A stretch of 64,000 nt of DNA from Acanthacorydalis orientalis (GCA_034766995.1 CM068320.1:7970001-8034000); one strand, 5' to 3'; counted from the first letter of the stretch, positions 11,990-24,662 are shown. Program-made: numbers and translations. The notes: generated by a model not told the origin, from the sequence alone.

Positions 11990-12060
11990 TTAATTTTATT
12001 GAAAAGTAACAATTCTTTGTACATTTTTTCATCACAATTATCATCACTATCTGACAATGT

Positions 12061-12690
12061 TCGTTATCATTTGCGAACTGGTGCGAAATCACTAAGAGAA
12101 ATAGTCAGTACATCAGATCTGTATGGTAAAGACAATGGTTCTTCACAAACAGAATTAGCATGAACTTCACCATCGTTCCGCGCTGATTTTTTTCCTCTGC
12201 CAATGTAATCAGTGATTAAACTTTTCGATGATGATTTTACTATTTTTATGCTGTTCTCGATATACAGACATACAACTCTTCAGCTCACGTTGAAATTTGA
12301 AGCCTCAATTAGAATTTGTATCATGAACAAGAAAATAATTTTAAAATGTGTTGCAAAATTAAAGACCTTCTCGAATTATATTTGCAATGAGCGGGATAGG
12401 TTTTTCTTCTAGTTCACTATCATTTTCTTGATTTTCAATGGTATCTAAAGTTATACCAACAATATCATCGTCACTTAAGACATTATCCACAAAAAATTCA
12501 TCGACATCATTCTAGTTTAAGACATCAAAACCTTGTCAACCAATTTCATGCGCCAGAGAAATGATTTCAGCTGATAATTTCGATGTTTTAATGATTGCAA
12601 TGTTTGCAATACACCAAGACCAAGCAGCTATCCAGCAGGCGTTTCAAGTTTGTGGTCTTATTTTAGCGATAGCAGATACAGCATGATTTA
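12061..12690 (-). pseudogene. Tigger-like transposase C-terminal remnant
   Basis: Minus-strand translation in changing frames gives an IAKIRPQT...ACWIAAWSWC-like segment, then an acidic stretch DEFFVDNVLSDDDIVGITLD, then ENQENDSELEEKPIPLIANI and RELKSCMSVYREQHKN. The cysteine/tryptophan-rich stretch followed by an acidic linker and a basic helical tail is the layout of the C-terminal end of Tigger/pogo transposases, after the DDE catalytic core. The DNA-binding and catalytic domains are not present, and several stops and frameshifts break what remains. The placement fits the CAGT inverted ends and TA duplication around it. Confidence 0.5.
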
Positions 12691-13017
12691 AACAGACCAA
12701 AATTTTAAATTAAAAAATATAAATTTTAATAAATATTTAAAATTTTTTTACAACATGCAATTCATATATGTATAGACAACGGGGAAACTCTTAATTTGCA
12801 TGAAATATGCACCGCATAACTTCAAAACTGTATTAAAAAGATATCCATAAAAACAGACTCAAATGTATGTATATATATATATATATATGAATAATAACCT
12901 TATACATATTAGATTATTATTCATATATACATATACAATTTTTAATTACGGAAATATTCATTTACCTTAACCACTATATCAATTTCATACATTTTATGTA
13001 GCTTATGCGTGTTATAT

Positions 13018-13018
<1 letters not shown>

Positions 13019-13063
<45 letters not shown>
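13019..13063. repeat. (TA)n microsatellite
   Basis: Pure TA run of about 45 bp. Confidence 0.95.
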
Positions 13064-13065
<2 letters not shown>

Positions 13066-15159
13066 AAAAGTTTTCCTTTTTTTATGTACAACTATACTTA
13101 TTTCTTAAATACTAATACAGCCTGCGGTAAATGTTACAAAACGGAAAATAGTTGTGTTTAATAATGAAAATATAAATTATAAAATATATTTTATATAATC
13201 CCAACTTTCATTTCAAAACCGACACAATTTTTCTACATACATATTAAAAATTATCAATAGAATGGTATTCAGATAAACAAAAACTAAACTTTATTAAGTC
13301 ATCCAACTATCTAGTCTCTAATCATCTTAAACATGGAAAAGATTTATTTATTCACTGCTTATCATATTTATTTTATTATTACAATTTTACATTATAACGA
13401 TTTCTTACGATGCGAGGAACGATGTTTCTTTAAAATTAGAACCGCAATATTTGACTTGACTATAAGGAGATTTATTCATAAGTCTACTTTTAAATTAAAT
13501 TCTTTTCTTTGTTTTATTTTTTAATAAAAAAAGTTTTGAATTTTTTTTTTGCATAAATATAACAAAAATGCAATAAAATGCTTTACTTATTTACTAAGTA
13601 TATGCATATAGTCTTACTTAAGACATAATAGATTTTTAATTAAAACAGAGTTCCAAAATTTTGTCATATGACAGTCAAGAAACCTATACTCTTCTATTAA
13701 AATTAAATGCTAAGCATTATTTAGATGTGTGTTAAATTATTCTTTGTTTAAATTTCATCAAAGTATTAAAATCAAGACAAAATTAATTTTGTAAACGGTA
13801 ATAAATATTCACAAATGTTTAATGAATGCCTGTTAGAACTCTTCACTGGACACCCCTACTAAATATTTTACTTTTTCAAAAACCTTGTGTACATATTCTC
13901 TTATATGTACAAATACATACTTTAAATGTGCTGAATGTATATATACATTCTACCAAACTATAATTTATATTTGAATTTCAATAGTATTTACATTCGCTAT
14001 TGCATCCACAAACCCCAGTTTAATAACTGCAGTTATAATCTGTTATACGGTGTTTACCTTCATGTATTATATTATTTTTTTCGAATAAAACAATATACCG
14101 TAAAATTAAACGAAGACACTATATTTTTATAGCTTATTGAATGCACATACATAGACAAATACGTATTTATATCTATCTCTAATCCATTATTCACAAAAGA
14201 AAGAATCGTAATTGACGAATAAATCAACATATAAACACCATACATTTTTGTTATAATAAAATATTCAATTAATAATTATTGTGTAATTTTGATATAAATG
14301 GTATTGATATCGAAATACTCATCAGGTATAATATCGAAATACTCATTATAATATCATAATAATTGCATATTGAATAGTTTAATAAAAAAAGGTGATGTAC
14401 GGTGATGACTCGTTTATGGATGTGAATTTAGTCATAATTTACAACAATTATTATGAAAATATTCAAATTTCAATTTTTATAATTTCTGTGTATATTTTAT
14501 ACAAAATAAGTGTTTGGGGATAACTAGTTAAAAAGTTTTTTATGTGAAAGTTATAAACTCATACTAATTATAGGTAAATTTTTTTAAATGAATTATTAAT
14601 GATAGTATTTAAAATTTCATAAACAATTAAATTCAAGAAAAACGAATATTATAAATGACTGTTAATACGCTGATTAACCAATTAAAAAAAATGTAATGTA
14701 ATATCTTGTAAAGAATTAAGATTTTTTTTGTTAACAATTTATTTCACTGTTTTTGAAAGATTTTATTGAAGAGCAGTGGTTTTAAGATCAACAATATTGT
14801 TCCATTCACGTTAAAACTTACATTAAAAAAAATTTAATTAAAACTAACATTAAAGCAATAACCATGACAAACTATTCAAAAATATTTCAAATTTCTATTA
14901 AAATTTACATAGTTGCGGAAAATTAAAAAAAAAACTGGACTCAAGAAACGGTTTTTATTTACAAGTATGGATAAAAAAATAAATATTTCATTACCTAAAA
15001 AAGATGATACATTAAATGAATAAAATAAAGTGAACCATCAAAGAGGTTTCTTTATACAAAAAAATATTTTTAATTAATTTGTGAAACATTTGCAAAATTA
15101 ATTATAAATTATTGAATTTTCTTGGAATATTATTTTAATTTGATTAGTTTGATACTTTT

Positions 15160-15175
15160 CTCTCTCTCTCTCTCT

Positions 15176-15250
<75 letters not shown>
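15160..15250. repeat. Compound (CT)n-(TA)n microsatellite
   Basis: A CT run (about 15160-15175) is followed by TA units with one TGTA break. CT/GA tracts abut TA tracts again at 17205-17291 and 37305-37439. Confidence 0.9.
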
Positions 15251-15251
<1 letters not shown>

Positions 15252-15585
15252 TCAAATGCATAACTGAACCAATATATTGAATTTATTTAAAAATACATAA
15301 GTATGATTGCAATTTTTTAAGAGTTGTATTTTACATTTGATACTTTGAAATACTCAGTCTCTTAAAACATAATTATTCATAAATATACCTCTATCATAAC
15401 CGTTTTATATTTGTTTTTCGCTGACTCAGTTTTGCACCAAGTTTTTATTGCCTGCAAAATGTTGTTTGTATACAAATTTTGCTTGAGTGGAGAATATAAC
15501 ATTATCAGATATTCGTGTCGGTTATTCATCAATTTTATTCAATTCATCAAAGTTAAACGATTATTAGTGTCTTTTATCTTCGACA

Positions 15586-16955
15586 ATGAAACCGATTTCG
15601 AAAGTACAAGTTACTCAGGGATGGAAAGTCCACTCGACAGATTGGACTGAAACTACATATTAATCAATCAACAGAGCAGAGAATTAAAAACAAATACGAT
15701 TTTCCAATACCAATATTGTAGGTCGAACAAAGAAATTGTTCGACAAAAATAGCAGAAGAGTGATTCGATATTCATCTTCTGGTGAGGTATTTTCAGCTTT
15801 TCCGTTCACAGCGCTTTTAAGACAAGATACTGGAAAGTTAGTAATTAAGTGGATCATGAGGTGAGGATGAGGTGTTACGAAATTTCGAGCTGTCGAAAAT
15901 AACAATAAACCTCAGCTTACTAAGAAAAATATCAAAGTTAGAAAGTTCTTTGCAAAATGATATAAAAAATTGACTGATGACGATTGGATGAAGGTTATTT
16001 GGTCGTATGAGAGTAAAATTAATAGGTACATACAGATGAAGTGAAAGTCAGTGAAAATGAAAAAGAGAGGGAAAATTGCTGCAAGCGAAAAATTTTATTG
16101 AAACTGTAAAACATGATGGGAGTAACATCAAGGTCTGGAACTACTTTACAGCGTACGGAGTCGAACTGTACTGAATTAAGATGTCGGGGAGGATGGTTTT
16201 TCCTTCACTAACATTAAGCACCTTATTTAGTGAGGATTCAGTCCAAAGATACCCACTTTTTGAGTGTATATATAATCACGACGGATTTTTACGGAAATAA
16301 CAACAATTTGTTACTAAAAGAATACTTTATTTATACACGCTTCGTGCTGCCTGTATTCACACAAGATGCAGTCGGTCGTACGCTGATGATGGTTGCTTAT
16401 ACACTAAATGATATCTTTTATATTTCAAATCCATATCCCTTAGCACCCTCACAGCGTGACAGTTTCAGTTCACAGAAGTGCCATCAATTAGTCGACCGGT
16501 CAGTAAAATATCCTAACACGAACCGATACATAAAATTGAGGGTAATCTGAGTAAAGAAATGTATCGAGATATTTTGAATGAACATCTGATGACTGACTGA
16601 AACAGTGAAATATATGCCATACCCAGAAAATGAAACAACATTCCAATACAATAACGACCCGAAACATACACCGATTTTAGTAAATAACTGGTTGAGTCAG
16701 CAACTTTTTTAAATAGTAAAGTGGTCATCCTAAATTCTTGAGCTCAACATCATTGAAAATGTATGGTCATATCTTAAAAGTGAACTTGTGAATAGCTATG
16801 GGATATAGATTCTGAATATATATCAAATCTTAATGTCCTATGGGAACGTGTACAAGAACAACTGGAGAAAAGTTCACTCGAGTATTGTAAAAAGCTTATC
16901 AAAATATAAAAAAAAATTAATTTTTGTTATAAAAACGCAAAAGGCTTTTAGACCA
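15586..16955 (+). pseudogene. Tc1 transposase pseudogene
   Basis: From an ATG at 15586 the translation runs MKPISKVQVTQGWKVHS (first HTH), then RTKKLFDKNSRRVIRYSSSG (linker and second HTH), then DDWMKVIWSYESKINRY, which is the first catalytic motif (the family has W-S-D-E-S; here Tyr replaces the Asp), then a TAYGV stretch. After the insert it resumes with NLSKEMYRDILNEHLM, then YNDPKHTPILVNNWLSQ (second Asp, D-P-K-H-T), LNIIENVWSYLKSELV (the DDE glutamate), and YCKKLI near the end. This is the DD34E Tc1 pattern. Stops and frameshifts are numerous, and loss of the first Asp alone would abolish catalysis. Confidence 0.85.
16180..16533. other. Unidentified insert within the Tc1 transposase
   Basis: The Tc1 reading breaks off at about 16180 and resumes at about 16533. 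The intervening 350 bp match no part of the transposase and contain a 106-codon plus-strand frame (16230-16550) without family resemblance. No inverted ends or target duplication are obvious. Its edges are placed only by where the homology stops and restarts. Confidence 0.5.
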
Positions 16956-17204
16956 CATTTTAACATTCATGTGTAATATTTTCTACAAAGTGATACAAAA
17001 CTGCACCTATTATTATTGTCATTATTTTATAGCATTAAAATGACTTTCAGCCTAAAGAATATTTATTTATTTAAGCGCCCATAAATGTAGTTTCTTGCAA
17101 TGCAAGAGTTGTTTTTATTAAAAGTGAAATGTTTACTTAATAACACAAATAAGTCGATAAATAAAATTTCTACTTATTGACTCAGTTTTGCAATTAACTC
17201 TATA

Positions 17205-17263
<59 letters not shown>

Positions 17264-17291
17264 CAGATTATATATATATATATATATATAT
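17205..17291. repeat. Compound (TA)n-(GA)n-(TA)n microsatellite
   Basis: A TA run is followed by about 16 GA units (17229-17260), an AGACAGATTA spacer and a second TA run. Confidence 0.9.
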
Positions 17292-17459
17292 TATTTATAT
17301 ACAAATACCACAATATTTAAATAAATTTGTCTTTTTATAAGAAATGAATCCAAAGTTGAAATAAAATAGTCTTTTTTTGGTTTTTATTTCCCAAAATTTA
17401 AGTCCTTTATTGTTCAAATCAATAGATTTTTCATTAAAAGATTCAATTACCTGATTCAG

Positions 17460-17494
<35 letters not shown>

Positions 17495-18693
17495 AATGTG
17501 TGTGTGTATATATTTCTTTCAATATAAAAAAGAGTTGTAGATAGTAATTTAATTTAACTAATTGATCATTTGTCAAAAATAATATCCGCATCAATCACTT
17601 CATACTAAATATACTTTCAACAATTTCGTATATGGGTTGATGAATTTTTTTAAAAATATTTCCATAAATTATACCAAACTGACATAAGTACTTAATTATC
17701 TTCTACTGAATACGTTATTTTTGTCATCTAATATTCTTTGAAGCACCAAAACACGCATCCTGGTTTACTATCTAATTTAATAATCAGTAATTACAAAAAA
17801 AATAAACAGATGCACATGCAACTCTACAGCAATATATTCAATTAGAACTTAATTTATATGCACGTAACCGCAACAAATGCTCAGGGGAAAATACCAGCTC
17901 GCATTTTATATTTAATATAAAAATACACTCCGTTCATTAAATAAAGTATATTTGGACAGCATGTTAAAAAATTACATTGAATATGGAAATGAATTTTCCA
18001 TTTTAAATATATTGTTTGTTCATTAATCTTCAATATTTCTTATTTAAAATAAAACGAATTGTTGGAAACTTGTATTGAGATCTATTTTACAATATCAATT
18101 CACAATTGTATAATTTAAACATGAACACCATCTTAACACAATTTATTTTTACATGATTTAAATATAACTTCAATACCAATAGCACACGTCGATAAAACGA
18201 TGAACCGAAATGAATTGCGCGAATGAAATTCATTGGAATATTCAATTTAAATATAATTGACGGTACAAAGTGTTCTCCCATAATTGTTTTGCTTTTACTT
18301 TTCCCATTACTGACTTTTTCTTTATAATTTATCTATCTTGAGTCGTTTCAAACTTTTTATGTGTTTTTTTAACGTGTTTTTTGTTGTTTTACAGAGCTGT
18401 TAATTTACAGTCTCGTTCATGCTCAATGCAGCTAGACATTGAAAAAGATAAAAAGTGTGATGAAATTTCGAATATGTTTCTATTTTATTCTTAATTGAAA
18501 ATTTTCTATTCATTCCTTGTGAAGAATTTTCAATTTTAAAATAATAATATCAAATAATAATATAAAATAATAATATAAACATAATATCATACAAATAACT
18601 TTTTTTGATATATTTTGACCAGTTGTACAAATTAAAAAAAAAATATTTTTTCATATAAATACAAGACTTAAAAATATATTTACAAATTATATG

Positions 18694-18725
<32 letters not shown>

Positions 18726-19972
18726 GTACTATTATTATTTTAGTTTTCAATATAAAATATAAAATACTATTTTAAAGAAAAAAATAACCACTAACCATAA
18801 GGTTTTAAATCAAAATCATAAACTACATACCACTTTGAATGAAAATCTACAGTAAATCTGAAAAATAGTAGGTACAATTTTTTAAACTATATATTATATA
18901 TTTAAATTTAATAATATTCGTTTATTTGACTTGAATTTCTATGTAAATTAAAAATGAAACCAATGAAAGTAAGGAAAACTATTAAAAAATGTTTAATATT
19001 ATTTCATATAATTTTTGAAGTATTAAACTAAAGCGTTTTGAATAACAAACAAAACAATAAGAAAAGTTTTGAATTTGAACCACAGTGTATCTAAAAAAAT
19101 AAATATTTTATCTAACATTCACTATCTGCTTTAAAATCATAAAAAAATTTTTTATACAATATTAATGGAACCGAATGATTGGATACAGAAGATAAAGAAT
19201 ATTTTTTTAAAAAAAATATTTGCAAAGACAACATTATTTACCAGCAGTAAAAGATTTGACGTTTAAGATACTGCAAGAAACAAAACAATGTGGAGCCCGA
19301 AAAAGATATTTTATGATTTAAAAAAAGACTTTCTAACGCTTTCGCTAGATAGTGTTGTTTCACATGCGAGTGTTTTTGACCGGACCCTGAAATTTAGTTC
19401 ACTATAGAGCATCAGAACGGTTTCACACAAAATTTTTGTCGCTAAAAAATGTTACTAGAGCAAGAAATACATTAGTCAATACACACCCTCATACCAACTC
19501 TAATAAACAAACGTACAGTTAAAGTGATCACCGTTGTGTAGTCACGTTTAGTGGTATTACAAAACTCTCTTATGAAATCACTCTTGGTGTGAGAACCCAC
19601 TGACAATCTGAGCAGTATCTTTATCTCGAAAGAATTGCATTTTCATCTTAACAAAGTAGTCATAAAGCACAACTGCCATTATTAAGCCATAGAAAAATTA
19701 TGTGAAGTTAATTAGCGACCATCGAATAGTTTTAAGTTACAGTTTAAGTACTATTTCATCTTCTGCCAAAATAAACCTTATATTTTGAAATGGTCAATAA
19801 TCAAACAGTTAAAATCAACATTAAACAATACATAAACATGATTATAAAATTCTTAGCTCCAAGTATAATTTCATATATTGTTCTTTCAGACTGTCTCTTC
19901 CGCATTTTTTTAAAAATTATTTAACCGAATAATAATATAAAAATATGATGAGGAACGCATCATGATCTAGAA

Positions 19973-20075
<103 letters not shown>

Positions 20076-20499
20076 CGCAAGACATACCGAAAAAAAATTA
20101 AAATAAGTGATGAGAAGCTACAAAAAAATATCACAATAGCTTATGTAAATAAATCTAAATCATCATTTTTTTAAATTTAAATAATCCTATTTGAATATAA
20201 TTTTAATATTTTAATAAAACATATAAATATACATAAAACCTTCAAATATTTCTGCCAAATACTGAATGTTACTATAATGTACAAGATTCCACATATGAAA
20301 TATTTCGTGTATATATATATATATATATATATATAACAGAAACAATAAAAAACAAATCCTTATTTTTAAATATAACATCTAAATTTATAAATAACTCCAA
20401 ATATTGTTTATTATAAACATCAATAATATATTTATTGTATTACATTTGTGTGATGAAAAAATTAAAGCTTATTTTTTTACTTTGTACTTTATAAATATA

Positions 20500-20708
20500 G
20501 GATAATTCAATTTAGGCTTTCGCATGGAAGTATGAAAAGAAGGCACAGGGGTTAACAAATGTCATGTTATTTTTTTATTCAATATTTTCAATCAATACAA
20601 TACTAAAATACAGTTGATCTAAAATACTAACTGGAGATAGCATATTTTTTTTAATTTTTGCGGGTTTTTTTTAATACTTTCCTATGGATGCCTAAGTTGA
20701 ATCATCCT
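20500..20708. mobile_element. Small MITE with 35-bp inverted ends
   Basis: The left end starts GGATAATTCAATTTAGGC and the right end, on the other strand, starts GGATGATTCAACTTAGGC. Similarity continues to about 35 bp on each side. TATA lies outside both ends, consistent with a TA duplication. The interior (about 140 bp) is AT-rich and non-coding. This is the build of a Tc1/mariner-type MITE; its parent family is unknown. Confidence 0.75.
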
Positions 20709-21263
20709 ATATAACAGCCATCTCAATGAAAGTCAACAAAAAACTTAACTGTATTTTTCTTCTAACCATAATTTTATATTACTTGAAAAGAAATTTCGTA
20801 TTTAATAATGCAGACAATGTATATATCAGATCATATAAATAAATCAATGATACGCATCGTAAAGGCATGCTCATACCGGAAGTATTTTACACGATTACAT
20901 TATCCTTACTGTTTATTTGACAAAATCCTTTATACATAATCACAGTCACGCGACTATAAAGTCATTTTGAAAGGGGTTCCATGCTGTTAAACTAATTACT
21001 TTTATCATTTGTTAAGTGTTCTCAATTATTGAATATATTTTTGTGAAATGTATTGTACTTTTCCTCCAATTGATCTGATTTAATTTGTTATCGGCATGCA
21101 TTGGTAATTGTAATTCCACACATTATTTAACGTCCACTTTGACATATATAATATATTGCAGACAACAATTTCGAATATTGGTCTGTGATTAATTATACAA
21201 ATTTATATATATATATATATATATATATAAATGTATATATATGGGCATATAATTAAATAGGTA

Positions 21264-21336
21264 TAGGAGATGACCGTAGTTTACTGATGTCGTATCGAAT
21301 CGCTGATTAATGAGTTGCGGGTTCGAATTTCTGTGA
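21264..21336 (+). repeat. tRNA-derived SINE head or tRNA-like fossil
   Basis: A polymerase III box B-like sequence GGTTCGAAT at 21320-21328 lies about 49 bp after a box A-like TGACCGTAGTTTACTG at 21271, close to tRNA spacing. A full cloverleaf is not obvious, so a SINE head or tRNA pseudogene is more likely than an active tRNA. The body downstream (to about 21400) has no recognisable tail. Confidence 0.45.
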
Positions 21337-21510
21337 AAATCACTATTGTGGATTTTGAAACTGACAAATGTTTAATTTAGGCTATATACTCTCTTTTATT
21401 ATTTTACAATTGACAATAATGAACTATTTACTATTTTTTATAAACTTAATCAGTTTAATTTATGTTATTTCAAAATTTATATTGAAATAACATATTTAAA
21501 GTGTATATAT

Positions 21511-21567
21511 ATATAGATAGATAGATAGATAGATAGATATATATTTATAGATATATATATATATATA
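21511..21567. repeat. (GATA)n/(TA)n microsatellite
   Basis: About five to six GATA units (21514-21538) lie within TA-rich repeats. Confidence 0.9.
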
Positions 21568-21871
21568 CTAATTAATTTTTTTCATTCCAAAAACAGAAAT
21601 TTTCTGATTAAAATTGCAATTAATTTTTATTATTGATAATTTTTGATTATTTTTATGTGCATTTCAATGACAAATACATCATCTACAGAGCATCAAACTA
21701 CAGATAAATCTCACTTAAAAAGCATTTGTACCATCGTACAATAAAAACACAATTTTGAAAACAATTGATAGAAAAAGAGAAGAAAACCGTCCTAATCGCA
21801 AAAATAGGACTTAATAATTATTATGTTTTTTATTGTCTGTATTGAATATAAATAAATGAGAAAAAAATTAA

Positions 21872-22074
21872 TCAACGCTTTGTGTGATATTCTTTGGAAA
21901 CACTAACACACAGTGGAATTTTGCCATCCGGACACCAAAATCTTGTTTCGTGCCTTAAACCATTCGCATAACATAATTTACAGCGACGTAGCGACGTATG
22001 TTTTTGAAGAATCGTTTGAAATGTAATCCTCAAAATGGCGTTCTATTAGCCTGGAGGGTTTAGGCTCAAACGTG
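21872..22074 (-). pseudogene. piggyBac-type transposase C-terminal cysteine-rich domain, fragment
   Basis: The minus strand reads EPKPSRLIERHFEDYIS, then after a frameshift RRCKLCYANGLRHETRFWC, then PDGKIPLCVSVSKEYHTKR and a stop at 21872-21874. The pattern C-x2-C ... R-x-E-T-x-F-x-C ... P-L-C ... Y-H-T is the zinc-binding C-terminal domain of piggyBac transposases, which binds the element ends. Of the usual 'P-L-C-v-x-x-C-F' motif, the second Cys is replaced by Ser. The catalytic domain is absent. A direct duplication of ACGTCGCT lies at the frameshift. The fragment is unrelated in position to the piggyBac-like element at 57.7 kb but comes from the same superfamily. Confidence 0.75.
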
Positions 22075-24529
22075 TCCGTCATCCTTTAGAACGATACAAT
22101 TCAATTCATGAAAATTATTTGTTCTCTCATTGAAAATTGGCAACGAAAAAAATGCACGGATTTGCTCCGATCTCCCTTGCACTATTCAAAAGATAAAATT
22201 TATAACAATAAAAAAATATTTTTGTGCATTATAAATATTTTCACGAATTAAAAATATTTTTACGAAAATAAAAGTTAGTAAACTTTATAAACAGCGCCAA
22301 ATATTCACAATTTAATTATCCATCTCAAAAAGATCTGTATGTTTTCAAAATCTTTACAAATCTCTATAAGTATGTTTACAAACTATTCCATTATTATGAA
22401 ATGGTATTCATTACTAAAATAAATTCATTTATAATTATTATTTTCGCCGAATGGTTTCGTTTCTTTTAATAAATCCTCGCGCAATATTCTCCGTTCATGA
22501 CTTATTTTTTAATTAAATTGCCTTTGGTTACAATTTTTTTTTTAAAAAATAAAATAAATATCTCAAGTACCACAGTTATATACTTTTTACAAAAATAATA
22601 TTTCGAAAAGATACTTTAACTGGAATTTAACTATGTTAATATTTTTCATTCATAAAGTTTTTTAATTATTAAATATAAATTAAAAATGTTGATTGAATTA
22701 TCTTTTGATTAAAAATATTTCTTATTAAACAGCAATTTTAAATACAATTTTAGCATTCATATAAGCTATAGAATGATTAAAGTATTTTAAAAGAGTTATT
22801 CTAAAAAAATACAAAATCGAATTGTAGAATATTTAAATTTTTGATGAAAAAAAAACTGAACTAACTATTTTCAATCGATTTAATACAAGACCGTTTTACA
22901 TACAACAAGTAATTCGGTCGAAAATTCAAACGACAAGAAGACAAAGGCCAAAATGTTACAATTCGTCTTTCCGTTGCCGAAAACGACCGAGAACTTATAG
23001 TTTTCATTCTCGAAAGTATTTTGTTACTGTCGACAGAGAGAAAAATCTTTGCGGAAATCTTGTATGCATAACAACGCTTGAGAGAATCAGAGGGCACAGA
23101 GGCGTCGACGCATGTAGAAACCAATTGCCTATGACGCTTACTGATGTCCCAGCTCGCATTGACACAACATCGCCGCAAATGAAGGTGTTAGATATGCGGT
23201 CGTGTATGTGGGTGCGTTTCGGGTCATGCCTGTGCATGCGAGTAACATACATTGTGTGTATGCGTGATTCCGTGGAAACCATCGTAAAGTACACATAATT
23301 ATCATTGAGGTTCGGGGTGAAAACGGCGCGCACGTATTGTAATTCGAAACATTCTGAAATCTAACACCGGTAATCATTTGAGTACGCATACGTAGTTACG
23401 TACATACATGTACGTTTATTCATTATTAATTTGAAGTCTCATGATATTATGTGCCGCATATATTCTATTATTTATAACAAATACACTGTCGTTAAATCAA
23501 AACATGTCTGCTAGAAAGTCCAGTTCCTATCAGTTACCTAATTTTGCAAAAAAAAATTTCATAACACTAACAAAATAACTCATTTTTTAAAAAATAATTT
23601 AAAAATAATGAAAAATTAAAAACAGAAATTCTAATTATTAATTATGAACAACGAAAAGAAATAAATCTAATGTATCTTTTTGGAAGTGGTACTACGCTGT
23701 TTCAAAAAATTCAGATGACTAATAATATAAAAAAGAGCCTGTAAACATTTTTACACCTTGATAGGACGCCTTCACAGTAGTTTCTTTGGGAAAAAAAAAC
23801 ATATTGAACACGATTTTTGAATCCCTAAAATTATTATTGAAAGTATTATTCTGTAAAATATTTCAATACGACTGACTTTCATGTACCCTAAAATTGATGA
23901 CATAACTTGAATCTGTGTTTTTCTGTTCCTTTTTCCTAGTGCATTCAATAAACATCTTTATTTACTTCACGACTACATGATTCTCGCTAAATGGAACAAA
24001 CCATAATTAGTGTCATTACAGAGAAAATGAGCAAACCTACACACTATCATACATTTCACGTTAACAGTAATGCGTATTAAATTCTTTTTTTTTTAAAAAA
24101 AAAAACAGTTTAATTACTTTTTAATACATTACAAACATTAAAATCTAATCTGTGCATATATTATACTTTTTTACACTTTAATAGAATATAATTTTACTCT
24201 ACATTATTTCTATGAAGATGATTATGTTTCCAATGAAATCATTAAAAGAATTTTTAATCATAAAAAAAATTTAATGTATGTGGAAAGGCGAAAAAAATAT
24301 TTTTGAAAGTGAATTTTTCCACAGTGAAAAAAAACTATTTTTATGATAAATATCATATGTTTAAAATTTGTTAATATTTAATTTTATATATATGATATTG
24401 CTAAAAAATTAAAAATATTTTAAATATTATTAGAAGACAACATCATAAGAAACGTAGTTGGTTGGTAATAAAAAAGCTTTATTGAAGCAAAAAATATGCT
24501 TTAAATATTTGCCAAGAATTGAAACTAAA
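22075..24529. other. AT-rich stretch containing a GC-richer island
   Basis: No coding gene is identified. At about 22860-23410 base composition shifts to clearly higher GC with many CpG dinucleotides. Overlapping minus-strand frames there (22861-23178, 23004-23333, 23138-23389) are mutually exclusive and show no domain. It may be a promoter, a 5' exon, or a younger insertion. Confidence 0.5.
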
Positions 24530-24644
24530 TTAAAATAACGTTCGGGTTTCGGTTTCGATTGATGTTTCTACGTTTCGATCGTTCTAAAAAAATTTTCGGG
24601 TTTCGGTTCCGTTCTGGTTTCAGTTTATAAAAATATACGTTCAG

Positions 24645-24662
24645 TTAGGTTAGGTTAGGTTA
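24645..24662. repeat. (TTAGG)n telomere-type repeat at the LINE tail
   Basis: Three TTAGG units plus a partial one on the plus strand, i.e. (CCTAA)n on the LINE's coding strand, directly at the 3' end of the LINE. TTAGG is the canonical arthropod telomere unit. Confidence 0.85.

Larger units (their letters stand above)
11000..12830 (-). mobile_element. Tigger/pogo-like DNA transposon relic
   Basis: The left end starts CAGTCATGTCTCTTTTTATG and the right end, read on the opposite strand, starts CAGTTTTGAAGTTATGCGG. The two inverted ends share CAGT and TTATGCGGT, and TA lies immediately outside both (10998-10999 and 12831-12832). CAGT ends with a TA duplication are characteristic of Tigger/pogo elements. 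The minus strand of the interior encodes the C-terminal part of a transposase. A 710-bp TTAA element (11280-11989) is nested inside, so this relic is the older of the two. Most of the catalytic region is gone. Confidence 0.65.
12831..15426. other. AT-rich non-coding stretch
   Basis: No gene or named element is seen. TA tracts occur at 12867-12888, 13019-13063 and 15160-15250. Small open frames at 13333-13524 and 13935-14132 have random AT-rich composition. Confidence 0.55.
15427..17003 (+). mobile_element. Tc1-like transposon relic with foreign insert
   Basis: The left end reads CAGTTTTGCACCA and the right end is ...TGATACAAAACTG, its approximate reverse complement, so the inverted ends enclose about 1.58 kb. 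The interior encodes a decayed Tc1 transposase on the plus strand. About 0.35 kb in the middle (16180-16533) has no counterpart in the family and interrupts the transposase, which explains the excess length. A clear TA duplication is not visible at the proposed ends. TGACTCAGTTTTGCA occurs both at the left boundary and again at about 17180, so the true right boundary could lie slightly further out. Confidence 0.7.

Noticed and set aside
19255..19800. Possible Tc1-like HTH segment in a less AT-rich patch
   Set aside because: A short stretch resembles a transposase linker, but no catalytic motif or inverted end could be found, so it was not annotated.
23004..23389. Overlapping minus-strand frames of 83-109 codons
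   Set aside because: Three frames overlap in the same GC-richer island, which is expected where stop codons are rare; none shows a domain.
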